A DNA stretch of 64,000 nucleotides from Polytrichum commune. Taxonomy: Eukaryota; Streptophyta; Polytrichopsida; Polytrichales; Polytrichaceae. The stretch is taken from assembly GCA_950295325.1 (NCBI GenBank), contig OX485809.1, positions 26,164,001 to 26,228,000 on the forward strand, given 5' to 3'. Under the pieces are notes generated by a model. The model saw only the letters and a program-made list of their open reading frames with translations. It searched no databases and was not told where the DNA came from. Positions within the stretch are counted from its first letter, which is position 1; the number at the start of each line of letters is the position of its first letter. Shown here one piece after another: positions 36,800-47,659 of this stretch. Both the position numbers and the translations under genes were made by a program.

Positions 36800-38820
36800 T
36801 TGGGTTTGATATCTTTTGGAAGTAAAACATAAACCGGCAGACTTTCCATGCACCTTTTTGTCTGAGAAGTTGTCATAGGTGGCTTCACCACGAGTCTTTC
36901 TGAAAATTCACCTTTTCTATCGTGTGGAGTGTTGTGACCATGTGAACGTTCCTGACTGTGATTGGTTCTCAATTAAGCACAAAATTAAGAGATATGGCTA
37001 TTTTGTTTCCTCCGCTTTTTCTCATGGTCCGGGTTACCTTGGATCAGTACTGTAGTGTGATATAACCTCTCAGTCTGGTGTCATAAGATGATTGAAAATA
37101 TGGTGAGTATGAGAGGTACCTATTTTAGGACCTCCTGATTCGGCATTGCAACAAATATGTAGTAGCAACACCATTACTCACAACAGATCAAGGCATAGCA
37201 ATGCATGTCTACTCTGAGGCGGTTCAAGCAAATAGAATCTCTGAATGAACTAAAAGCTTGCGAATAGTAATTCTGAGGACAGTGGTGCTACCAGCTTAGG
37301 CTTTGTGTGCAAATTATTACAATATTATTACCTGCTCAGTCCATCAATAAATCAACCCAGAACTTGTACTACGATAAATGGATGGGATGGTGTATGGGTT
37401 ACATATACTCCAACACCTAGGAAGAGATTTGGGGTTCTTGGAGGTGCCATTGCCCTTTACCAGTGGTGAGGTGACTTCCTCTTATTGCTCCCATTGTGCA
37501 TTATTGTAATTGTGGGGACTTGATGTCCAGAATTGGCTGAATTTCTTAACCTGGATTTTGTGGAATGTGACAGGAGACACGACTCTACATATACTTAGAT
37601 ACTAGAGATGTCTACATATTTACTACAAAGTGGACAGCAGACGGCTGGCAACTTGTACAAATATATTGAGCTTGTAGAAAGTAGGCATGCAAGAGTGGAC
37701 CCGTCCATCGTGATGAGTGATAGACTGACATTTAGACATAGTAATCTATCTGGCAAATGTAGCAATACAAGTCAGAGGAATGGAGATGGCTGACGGAGGA
37801 GTAAGTGCTGTTTGTGAATTACTTTAAGACAGACTGTCTGTAATGGCCACCATGTAAACTGAGGAAATGCTACAAGATCGTAGAACAAAACAATATTCTG
37901 CAAAATTTGCTCTCACAGGTAGGCAGAAATGGAGCAGCCACATGAGTGACACAAAAGTCCATGTTCACAACCTCTTCACTGAACCATCTATCATGACGAA
38001 GCTCCCTCAGTCAGCAAACTACAACTGGCATTGCAAAAGGATGGTACAAATTGGACGTCTATGATGAAGAGCTGGGACCGGGAAGAATTGAGGCCAAGCC
38101 AACACCATCACCCGCTTCTGCAGCTTCTGGAAATCGACAAACAACTGCGTTGCAGATTGGAATAGGAGAATATAATGTTGGCACTCGCCTTATAAAATCG
38201 AGAGGCCTGCGTCAGGCATCCACACAACACATGTTAGCAACACAGAGCTGAAGAATTTCCATCAAATGCTGCAAATTCCAAGGAACAATCTTGATCACTC
38301 TGACAGATGCTAACCTGAAAAACCCTAAGCATGCTAAACCCAACACCCCACCAAAAATCTTGCACTACTACAAGTACATACAAATTCTAAGAATGTTCGC
38401 CACATTAACATCAGGCTCCCTTCCCGTGTTGGTTTTCGGTCATCTAACAATAAAACTTTGACCGCTCAAAACTTTTGCATACGGACTTCAAACAAGGCAT
38501 ACTTTGCTGTGTTGGAAACCCCTTTCAACTGCTAACAAGAGACATCTAGCGATATTATAATCTAATAATAGTAGATACACTCAGCCTTTATAGTGACGGT
38601 TTTAGCACGATCTACATCAGAACCGAGGGCATTCCTACTCACTACAAATCTGCTATGTCCAGACCAGACTTAAGCACCATGAAGTAAAACTCCTGGGTCC
38701 GATGAATCTACATGGTGTCACTGCCCACTCTAATCTGAAGTGAGGTTCGCTCTTATTTCTAAAACTCCCAGTGATATAAAAAATGGTGTCCCAAACCCTA
38801 AATTGAAACCTCAGATTCTT
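36800..38820. other. Gene-free interval between the Kir-like and L36 genes
   Basis: I see no recognisable gene or RNA. Short frames such as 38,051-38,251 (+) have no family match. Part of the right edge should be the 3' UTR of the L36 gene on the minus strand. Confidence 0.4.
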
Positions 38821-38832
38821 TTATGTCTGAAT

Positions 38833-39018
38833 TTATAACGATACAGGGTAGGTGCACAGCACATACATAGGAGGAAGAGCAGATTCGTAGGCGATATCGG
38901 AAAATCCTTGACGTTGCTTGTGCTTAGGATTCACAGTACACAACACAAATATCCGGTTCCGGCGCTTCACGACCTTGCAGTACTCACATAAGCGGCGAAC
39001 CGCTGCCCGCACCTTCAT
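38833..39018 (-). CDS. RPL36: Ribosomal protein bL36, organellar type (probably mitochondrial)
   Basis: This 61-residue protein begins [20 protein letters not shown] and continues through [15 protein letters not shown]. It has the bL36 zinc ribbon C-x2-C-x12-C-x5-H (C11, C14, C27, H33) and the invariant NPKHKQRQG end. bL36 sits in the large ribosomal subunit near the peptidyl transferase centre. The plastid version is normally organelle-encoded and ends near the KQRQG motif. This copy adds about 23 residues (FSDIAYES onward), as nuclear-encoded mitochondrial versions do. There is no targeting presequence, which is also usual for plant mitochondrial L36. A 3' splice site (TTCTTTGCAG) 24 nt upstream of the ATG implies a 5' UTR intron. 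Confidence 0.88.
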   Translation of the reverse strand: MKVRAAVRRLCEYCKVVKRRNRIFVLCTVNPKHKQRQGFSDIAYESALPPMYVLCTYPVSL

Positions 39019-39019
39019 T

Positions 39020-39320
39020 ATTCCTCGATTCTCGCACCCCCTCTGCAAAGAAAATTGGCACACTCCTCGAGCTTGTGCCTAATCTGGAACTCGAAGCGCG
39101 AGACAAATTAAATGCCTCCACTCACTCCTCGGAACATCCCAGAGTGCAAACCACTGAGGAGATGAAGAACTCGTATTGAGAGAGGCGAAGTTCGCTTGTT
39201 CCACATTCCCACGTTCTAAACGTTCTCTGCGGGGACAGGCTAGTGCTGGGCAGTTCCAAGGTAGGAGCACCTTAAACAAGACAGACCCCAACAGAACACC
39301 CTCGAAATCTTGCATATAAG
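39020..39320 (-). other. Likely 5' UTR, intron and promoter of the L36 gene
   Basis: The minus-strand acceptor TTTCTTTGCAG lies just before the L36 start codon, so at least one noncoding exon is expected upstream. The sequence to 39.3 kb is relatively GC-rich with chance open frames (39,079-39,315) that lack any conserved motif. Confidence 0.4.
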
Positions 39321-40076
39321 TACATACTGATTACGAGAATGTTCACCATATGAACATAAGGGGCCCTGTAATGGTTTGGGGTGACAACACAGTTTTCACT
39401 TCAAAAATTTGTGTTTATTGGCTCTGTCTGTAGGATTGAGACTATGCATCAACTTCTTCGTTTCAAGAGCAAATTTCCTAACAACTTTGCATTCACACTT
39501 GGACGTTACTTGTTCTTGTTATTTTTGGTCCACTTTATTTAATGTGGACTTTCTCTCTATATATATATATAATTGCTCCCTAAAATGCATTGAAAGAAGT
39601 CTAGTTAACTATAGTTATTTCAGCAGTTCTTGATTATTCATTTTTAATAAATTGAGTGATAAATGAGTAGCTTCAATTCTTGACCCGCATTTGAGAAGAA
39701 GGTGCTCAAAATCCAAGAAAGGTTTGGTATAGTGAATAACCATGGATTGGCATGAGCAAAGTGAACAACTACAATTGTAGTCTTTCATAGTAAAGGACAA
39801 AGCCTTGCGGTTCTACTGTTTTCTTGTTTCAATATGTATTGAGGGGATAAAATTATAGTGAACCTGGTCTCATTTTCTACTTGGGAATTTTTTTTTCCTC
39901 GGTTCATATAGCTACCACATGTTTGTCGAACACCTTAACTTCTTGATTTAAGGTGCTCCTACCTTACATAAGTTCCGTGGGGGATAAGAAAGAAGGGAAA
40001 AAATAACAAAAAAACTCGCATGTAGGATCTACATGCGCACAAGAATTTTCTATGGTGGTTTCTTGCCTAATAAGTG

Positions 40077-40432
40077 CACTAAATAATCCTATTAGTGTGG
40101 ACAAAAATTAGCGTGGGGCACACTAATTTTCTAGTCAAGGTGGATATTGTGTGGGTCCATGACCCCGGGTTTTCCCCCGAGTCTTCATAAAGACTTTCAA
40201 CCAACACTTTGAATATTAGTTGTAGGACAAAAGAAGCACAAATAGAATAACCGTCCACACTCATTTTCTAGAAGAAGAAAAAAAAAACAAGTATTGTGGC
40301 CCACATTACTTTTCTACTGTAAATTTAGCGTGGGTTGAAAATTAATGTGGCCTACATCAATTCTTATTATGAAAATTAGCATGGGCTGTAAAAAAAAATT
40401 ACTATCGTCCACAGTAATAAGACTATTTAGTG
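40077..40432. mobile_element. CACTA-like MITE, 356 bp
   Basis: The element begins CACTAAATAATCCTATTAGT GTGGAC and ends with the near reverse complement GTCCAC AGTAATAAGACTATTTAGTG, a terminal inverted repeat of about 26 nt. The CACTA...TAGTG ends suggest the CACTA (En/Spm) superfamily. A matching 3-bp target duplication is not evident (GTG left, TAT right). Several internal GTGGGCCACA-type motifs repeat in both orientations. No protein is encoded. Confidence 0.65.
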
Positions 40433-40582
40433 TATTTTCAAGATTTGTTTCCTTGTAATGCATACCTACCATTGAAGCTCCTCCTCTTGTATAAGCGGGC
40501 CTAATTCGAATGCTTGTCATAATTGGACAACTGCAATATATTGTTTGAGTGGTGTGCGGTGAATTTAAGAGTTGACGTCAAA

Positions 40583-40720
40583 TAGACACGTGTTTAAAAG
40601 AGATTGGTCTATGGCTCAAAAGTAACCCATAAGTGTGCTAGGTTCAACAAGTAGACATGTGTTTAAAAGAGATTGGACTACATGCTCAAAATTATCAATA
40701 CGTGTTCTAGTTTCTATGGT
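40583..40720 (+). repeat. Two-unit tandem repeat, period 69
   Basis: TAGACACGTGTTTAAAAGAG at 40,583 and TAGACATGTGTTTAAAAGAG at 40,652 start two diverged units. Both continue with ATTGG(T/A)CTA and GCTCAAAA. Confidence 0.7.
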
Positions 40721-40872
40721 CAACATATCATAATATATTCAAGTCCTTGTGGACGGTATGGGAATCTTGAGGTATAGTACTTGGCAATGTGCTTTGGGAG
40801 CCCATGTTCAACATTGAAAATGGGAACTCGTGCTAGTGAAGTTGTACACATATCGTGGTACCTAGTTCATTT

Positions 40873-41093
40873 AGGGTGACTTTCCATGTAGGCCACATGC
40901 CCACCAGATTCTAATGTGAATAAGTACAAACCCACCCAAATGTAGAGGGAATCTGGTGGGGTAGGGTTTGTATGTGCCAACTAAGGGTGGGTATCCATGT
41001 AGGCCGCTCGCCCATCATATTCTAGTGTGAATAAGGACAAACCCGCCCAAATGTAGAGGGAATCTAGTGGGGTATGGTCCGTATGTGCCAACT
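40873..41093 (+). repeat. Two-unit tandem repeat, period about 111
   Basis: Both units contain CCATGTAGGCC, GTGTGAATAAG or ATGTGAATAAG, CCAAATGTAGAGGGAATCT and TATGTGCCAACT in the same order. A shorter piece (GAATCTAGTGGGCGAGCGGC at about 41,349) recurs just downstream and a short reverse-complement match follows it, so the locus has been rearranged. Confidence 0.75.
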
Positions 41094-42999
41094 AGCTACT
41101 CCCATCTTTTCAAATCCGGGCTCATCTACTAACCTCCTCCTCTAGGTTAAAACTTCCTCCTCCTACTAGAGCCGGTCTTCAAAACCTTCAATGATCGGCA
41201 CTTGTAGGTTGAAGATTCTTAAATGAATGCATGAAAGTCTAGTGACCCATGTTCACGGCCCTCCACATTCTAGCAGACTGCCAAAATGTGGTTGGATGGT
41301 GTCTTGCACTTATGTACATGCAAACACCTCCGACCCACAATTTTGTAGAATCTAGTGGGCGAGCGGCATACATGGAAACTCACCCTTAGTCTTCCATCTA
41401 TGACCATTCCAAGATATAAATATGACTTCATGCATGAGTTAAACAATGTTATGAAATGGGGGGGACCTATATGAATTGGGTCAAATACTTGTACTTCATA
41501 CAGAATTGCGTTAGAATAACAAATGTTAACATAACTACCTCCTATAGCAGACTCCATGTTGCCATGCCACTTGTACTGCACCTTTTAAATGAACACATTA
41601 CCCCTGCCCCCCTCCCGGGCCAATCCCATGATTGCTTCATTTGGGAATGTCCACCCTGGCATTTACTGCCTATCCTCCCCCAAACACAATACTTATTAAC
41701 TCGGATCCGTGTATGATCATCCAAGGATAAATAAAGTTTTCACATTGGCAATGAAAAGGATGCTCATATGGACTTAGAGGATGGTTACAACCTCAAATTG
41801 GATAAGTGTGTTTAGTATTCTAAGAGAAGTGGATGCAAAACATAAAATAACATTCACAAACATGTTTAGTTGTGTTGTTGAGAGGAGCATCATACCCATG
41901 TCATTATTGAACAACGTGCATTCACTCATGTGGGCTTGAGAATATAACTATGGGATGCCCCAACCTAGTACAAGGAAACTCAAATTAAGCATATTTGATC
42001 ATGTTAACCTATCTCATATCCAGTCCTCTTGTTTAATATTGTATTGAGCATCCAAGTCCTTCTAGTCTACTTCCAAAATGAATGTTGTTGCAAGATGAGT
42101 TGACTTAGCATATTGTGTACCTACTTCATGACAATAATTATTCATGCAAGGAGGGAGATTCTACCATATAGTGTTACCAACATCCAATTACATGTGATAA
42201 AACCCCCTACTCTCATGCTATTTGGGCCATGAATTTAATTGCTAATTGAGATGATCTATCATGGGCAAGGATTTTCCTAAATTTTTGAGCCTCATCATTC
42301 CCAAGTGTTCATTTTCTTTTAATTAAATTTAATTCTTGCCATGCAAGCAGCTTCAACCTCTAAATGTAATTGGGCATTTAGGTGTGAAATGGATGAAGTT
42401 TGTTACATTCATTTGAGAATTTTCAAGGAAAATATCACATGAAGGAAGTCTAATTATTGTAGGGATATATTGTAGTCTAGAAAATTCATGTGTTGTTATG
42501 ACCGTTCACGCGTCTAATATGGAAGACAATGATGTCTAAATTGGACATGGTATGAAATGAGCAACATTTCCAAATCTTTTTGCAATGAAAGAAATGACAA
42601 CTTATGTATCGAGAAATGGAATTATGCACACATTAAAAAATTAAAAATAAAACCCGCAAAAAAATTTTAAATTTTTTTTAAAAATTTATGAAAAGATTAA
42701 AGATTAAAAACATAACACGAAATTAAAACTACAGGGTATCTCTTCACAAACTCAACACCAATGCATCACAAAAAAATGTCGATGCTTGCAATGTCCTAAC
42801 CATAAGTTTTGACTTCAAATGGTCTAGAACTTGGAGTAAGTGATTCAACACTCAAAAAAACCAAAATTTGAAGTTGATTCGGTAGATGTTTGCAAATGTG
42901 TTGAAGAACATTTCCTCAAGTTTTCAACTCCATCGACCATAATCAAGTCCATGAAAAATCGTTATGACTTCTTATAAAATTTGGAATAGCCTCCGAGGG

Positions 43000-45230
43000 C
43001 TAATTTTTTACGCACACGTGCCGCTTCCATTTTGGGTAATAGGATAGGACACTGTAGTTAGTTTTCTGGCTACAAATAAAACCTAGGGAATCACTCAGGG
43101 AAGACTTAAAAGGTGATTGTAATGATATCTAGGTGTCTCAAATAGGATTGATTAGGTAAATGATTGGTTTATTACACTTCATTTCGGATTTGGAATTAAC
43201 ATTTAGATGAGAAAAGTGTAATAAAAGTTAATGTATCTCTCAATAGCAGTACATGCAATGACAACAGTCACTCACCTCACTCTAATTCCCCAAACGATAG
43301 TCTGGCAGTGGGTTCATTTAATGTAAACATTAGTGCGGTGCACAGGCATAGGCACAGCCATAGTCAATCGTCATGTATTTAAAGTGCCAATTTGTTGTCT
43401 AATTCCAGAGGCGAGGGCCCTCTGGAGAAACCCATGGCCTTTTCCTTTATTAATCCTTTTAATGTAAATGGAGATGTCCGTCAGTAATCCTTACAAGGTT
43501 TCACCGTATTCATTAATTAAATCATTCCTTTAATGAGGCAATCTGACAATTGTCTTTGATTACTTACCTTGCCACCACAAAAGATAAGCTCATTGCCCTG
43601 TTGCTTGCAACATCACTCTCTGATGTCACTCTTAGCCTCAAGTAGATGCTTTATAATGGAATTCAAGAATTAGTCACTTAATTATCCTTAGAAGAGTTAA
43701 ATGATTAATATTATTTTACTTGTCAATTAATTCAACACAGAAGTTACCATCCTATAAATGTTAAGTCTATGGATATTCGGCTGGGTCCTTCCCGGCTCCA
43801 GAAGTCTTCACAGGCAATGGACTGGTTCTTCTATCCTTTCGGCTCCACAGTAACCCGTCAAAGGTCCTCAAGTGGTAGCCACTATCGCCTCTTCATCTCC
43901 AAAAGGTAAGTTGTTAGGTAAACTTCGGCTGAGACTATAGACCACGCAAATTGCTCAACTATTGCCCTGCAACAACATGACCACCGGCACAAACGCTCCG
44001 GCGATTTACCAACTTCCTGCTTACTTCAAACTTCATTATTCCCAGACTATGGCGAATGCGACATCCACTGTTCACAATCCCTTCTCTTATGTAAAAAGTA
44101 GTTTGATATCAGGGGAAATTCCAAGTACAAAAGCAGGAGAGAAACAGAATTTCGGACTCTGCTTCCAGTCACCGCACTAATTACACAATTGATTTTTCTC
44201 TCTTAATTCCTTTTATAAATCCGTTGATCACTCAAATAACTCGCGTTCTAATCAGCCCAAACTCTCCGATTAGTTTATGCTTAATGCAATATTCTCACGT
44301 TTCAGACTCCGGTACAAAAGACGACAACTTCTCGCAACTTCCTTTCTCGTGCAACTCAGAAATTTCAACAAGGAAAGATCTCAGCACGGTAATCACAGGG
44401 AGAACTAAGTTTATGTTTCTACTTCAGAATACTTTACCGATTCACAACTGGTCTCAATCATTCACTCACTAAGTAAAGTAATGATTCCAGAAACTCGGGG
44501 TAATTGTAATCCACACAGCTTCGTAAGATAACAATAAAATGAATAATTTTCTCTTCTCACGAGCTCTACTGTCACTCTCGTAAAATGCGCACAGCAAAGA
44601 TGATAAAGGTCAAGTTCATTCCCGCACTACGACAGACGATAGACCAAACAATTACTTCGAAGCCAATGGTCTTTGGAATCGCTCCTGGCCGTACTGGGTA
44701 ATCTCCTTCTTGACTAATTACACAATCAATCAGTGGGATTCTCAGATTCACTTACTTCACCAACTGAATTACTTTATCAGACGAGAACACCAAGCTTCAG
44801 TACTTTCAACAACACTGATCTCTCATCAAACGATTGACCATGCATTACAAATTCAAAGAAACCTTAAAAGGTTATGTTCCCTCAAACATCAGATTATAGA
44901 CATTACAAAACAAATCCAATTATCTCTAGACCACAATGCTCACTCCCGATAATAGTCAATGGCTCGATGGCCGAATAGAATTATATTCACCCAAGACAAT
45001 AGTATATCAAAATCACCAAGGAAGAGAGTGGTGGTTCTCTCAAGTGAGGTTCAGGCTATATACTTTTACTACGAGAATCCAGGGATTGCACTCCCTCAAA
45101 TCAGACCATAGCCCTACATATCAAGAGTTTCTGATATCTCGAGATAATAGCCTAACATTTGCATTCTAGTTTGATATTATCAGGCTATTGTCCTACCCTA
45201 TTCACACTTAAATCTGAATTGACTATGGAA
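43000..45230. other. Composition-shifted block of unknown origin
   Basis: Compared with its AT-rich neighbours this block is more balanced and low in homopolymers, with abrupt changes at about 43.0 and 45.2 kb. It contains no long reading frame and no protein motif that I recognise. It could be a solo LTR or non-coding part of a retroelement, or an organelle-derived insertion. None of these can be shown from the sequence alone. Confidence 0.3.
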
Positions 45231-45719
45231 AACCAAAAAATTTGGACGACAGACACATGCCATGTTCCACTAGAAAAACATCGAGCCCACGAAATTTTAA
45301 TCAATAATAAATATGGAACTTATGATAATTAATTCTAGTGAGCAATTGTGAGGCTAAATGTGGCCCAATCTGAATAAGTTTAGCCTCAAATCGAATGTTT
45401 AATTGTAACTTGGGGACATATATGACCTCAATTGCGTTTAAAGGTTAAGAGACATTGGTCGATCCATCAACAATGATTTTTAAGGACATGATGTCTTGAA
45501 ATCCAAACCCCACGTCTTTATTTTTTAGCGAAATTTTGAAGAAGACCATAACCAAGGGGTTGTAACTTGCTTTCTTTAGTTTTTGCAAAAGAAATGTTCT
45601 AACCAAGGGATTGTAACTTGCTTGTAACTAGAGAATGCAATATTGTAACCAAAAACTAAGTCATGAGAAGTACTTTAAAACTTAAGATTTGTAAATTTGC
45701 TTAGTATTTGGCTCATTAA

Positions 45720-45765
45720 GAAGGAATGCATTTTTGTACTACAACAACAACAACAACAAACGCAA
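45720..45765 (+). repeat. CAA microsatellite
   Basis: Short run of six CAA triplets (ACAACAACAACAACAACAA) in AT-rich intergenic DNA. Confidence 0.8.
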
Positions 45766-45959
45766 TTTGTGCCTAGTTTGTCACACATTCAACATCAGTG
45801 TCTAACTGCTAGGGCCATGGATTTTCAAAAATTTATGTTATAATTGTGTGGCTATAGAAAATATACAAGGGTTTAAGGTTAAGTTCTCTAAGTCTGTTTC
45901 TACCTGGCTCACCAATGATGTCCAAACCAGCATTGAACCGGTTTCGTCTTTTTTATACC

Positions 45960-46330
45960 CCCTAAACTTCATAATATCAACCTTTGTAATGTCACTCACT
46001 CTCTAATATCCCCAAACCCTAGGGAACGGATATTATGAGTTAAAATCTCACTCCTTATTGTCACATTTCTCTCCCTTATATCATAGTTTTTGCTAATAAT
46101 GCAAACCACCATAGAAGTTGACCCACACCCTCGCATTGCACCATGTGTTAATATGTGGAGTGTCTTCTTCTTCTTCTTCTTCTTTTGTCACTTGTTCATT
46201 TGTTCATTTGTTGGTGCACGGATCTGTCACATTGCTCGGGAAGGTCAAGTGGGAGGTTGACATGTGAAGATGGATCATGTGTTATGATACTGTAGATTTC
46301 CCATTGTCATTTGTTCTAAACCCTAAACCC
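45960..46330 (-). repeat. Dispersed repeat family R, inverted copy, part 1
   Basis: The reverse complement matches about 24,430-24,730, including the CACTCCACAT and GCAATGCGAGGGTGTGGGTC landmarks. A (CTT)n run at about 46,168-46,190 here corresponds to an AAGAAGAAT stretch in the 24-kb copy, so the microsatellite expanded after duplication. Confidence 0.7.
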
Positions 46331-46599
46331 TGATCTTGAACCCCGTCTTCTCCCTCTCACATGTGTTGCACATCTCTCGGCAATTCAATCCACCAACGTG
46401 GGAAGCTTTTTAAGGAGTTGTCTCCAAATCAATAGGGAAAAACTTGCTAACCTTTGCAATGCCATCTCTTTGAAAATTAAAAGGGCAATTGAGGTGAGTT
46501 GCATTCATGTCTACATTTGGATGACGTCCCTTATACTAATATTTCCTTTTCATGTATGTTTCGTGAGATTAATTTCTAGTGAGCTCAAATGTGCAGAAT

Positions 46600-46800
46600 G
46601 TATGCCCTTGGATCCTTTTCGCCCAAGGGTTGATGTGGTGCCAGATTATAGGCTCATTATAGGGTGATCATTATCCATATAGGGTTGTCAGTGTCTGGGG
46701 AGGATTTTGGGCATTATTGGTCAAGATCTAGTGTTTCCAAGACCAGTCAGTTACATGTTGACATCTTTCAAGCTACTTTGTTAAATTAGGGAATATTCTA
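46600..46800 (+). repeat. Dispersed segment B, copy 2
   Basis: Contains GGTCAAGATCTAGTGTTTCC AAGACCAGTC, matching GGTCAAAATCTTGGTGTTTC CAAGTCCAGCC at 24,868. The reading frame is broken by stops in this copy. Confidence 0.5.
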
Positions 46801-47113
46801 TTAATTCCTATAAATGAATTAGATTGAGGTAAAGTTCTCTCTTAAAACGGAACTACTACACCTTGAACTTTTTGTCTTTAGTGTCTAATTTTTGTACATA
46901 TTTCAGTATCATCACTTCATTCTAGTCTACACATGACATAAATTAGCAATGCTAACAAGTTCCCTTTCACCGTCTAAACAAATGCAATTTTCTACTCATA
47001 TTGAAATGTACAAAATGTTTTGGTTAAAGGCAAAAAATAAATAAGATTCAACTTCTCAAAAAGGTTCACTTATGCAAACATATACACACCAAAAGTCCAC
47101 CACACAACTATTT

Positions 47114-47470
47114 TCATCCAAAAATCATCAAGTTTGATTCTTCTTCATCATCTTCATAAAGCCCATTATGAATGCCTCGACTGCCTAAATGCCTCCCTCC
47201 TACATTTAAAGCTTCCATGGCTTCACTTAACCCAAAATCAAGATTATGCAGTTGCCCACCCACCAGGAAACCTAACCAATTTTCATTATCTTCAAAGTTT
47301 TGTAGATCCATAATTGTATCATTCTCCTTACCACCCTCTTTGTAATCTTCCCGATCTGCTCCATGTTGGGGTCTTGCACCAAGGTCATGTACAATATGTT
47401 TCTTGATTTGTTGGACTGCCCAATCGTACATAAACTTTGCGTATGTGTGCAACTTTGAGAGATTATCCAT
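47114..47470 (-). CDS. Unrecognised 118-codon frame, possibly transposon-derived
   Basis: The frame begins with ATG (MDNLSKLHTYAKFMYDWAVQ), has non-repetitive content, and ends in an acidic tail (LYEDDEEESNLMIFG). Acidic tails of this kind occur at the ends of some plant hAT-type transposases, but the hAT dimerisation core is not present, so this is only a suggestion. It lies within the segment that interrupts repeat R, which favours a mobile-element origin. It may also be chance. No splice partners were found. Confidence 0.3.
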   Translation of the reverse strand: MDNLSKLHTYAKFMYDWAVQQIKKHIVHDLGARPQHGADREDYKEGGKENDTIMDLQNFEDNENWLGFLVGGQLHNLDFGLSEAMEALNVGGRHLGSRGIHNGLYEDDEEESNLMIFG

Positions 47471-47494
47471 GTCCCATGTATGAAATCATCAATT

Positions 47495-47650
47495 TAGTAA
47501 CACAATGTTGCACTTTGTGTTCATTCACAATGTCACATGCTACACTAATTCTCTATTATCACACATCCATGTTAACACTACAAAAGTCTGTAATATCATG
47601 TGCACTTTGGTTGCCACATGTTTGATACTAAGGAGTTTAGAGTGTACCAT
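47495..47650 (-). repeat. Dispersed repeat family R, inverted copy, part 2
   Basis: The reverse complement matches 24,248-24,395 with about 80-85% identity by eye. Shared landmarks are ACACTCTAAACTCC, GGCAACCAAAGTGCACATGA and GAATTAGTGTAGCATGTGAC. Confidence 0.7.
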
Positions 47651-47659
47651 TTGGATATC

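Larger units (their letters stand above)
39330..43000. other. Gene-free repeat-bearing interval
   Basis: No coding gene is supported. The interval contains the CACTA-like MITE at 40,077-40,432, a two-unit 69-nt tandem repeat at 40,583-40,720 and a two-unit 111-nt tandem repeat at 40,873-41,093. A short (AT)n tract lies at about 39,558-39,571. The rest is AT-rich and unrecognised. Confidence 0.45.
46331..47490. other. Segment interrupting the inverted repeat R copy
   Basis: In the 24-kb copy the two R pieces are nearly contiguous, whereas here they are 1.16 kb apart. The intervening DNA contains a copy of segment B (46,600-46,800, direct relative to 24.8 kb) and the minus-strand frame at 47,114-47,470. 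It may be an inserted element, or ancestral sequence deleted from the 24-kb copy. Confidence 0.5.

Noticed and set aside
39079-39315. 78-codon frame upstream of L36 as a possible presequence
   Set aside because: It is separated from the L36 start by an acceptor site and is not in a phase or context that would join it; the composition is not that of a targeting peptide.
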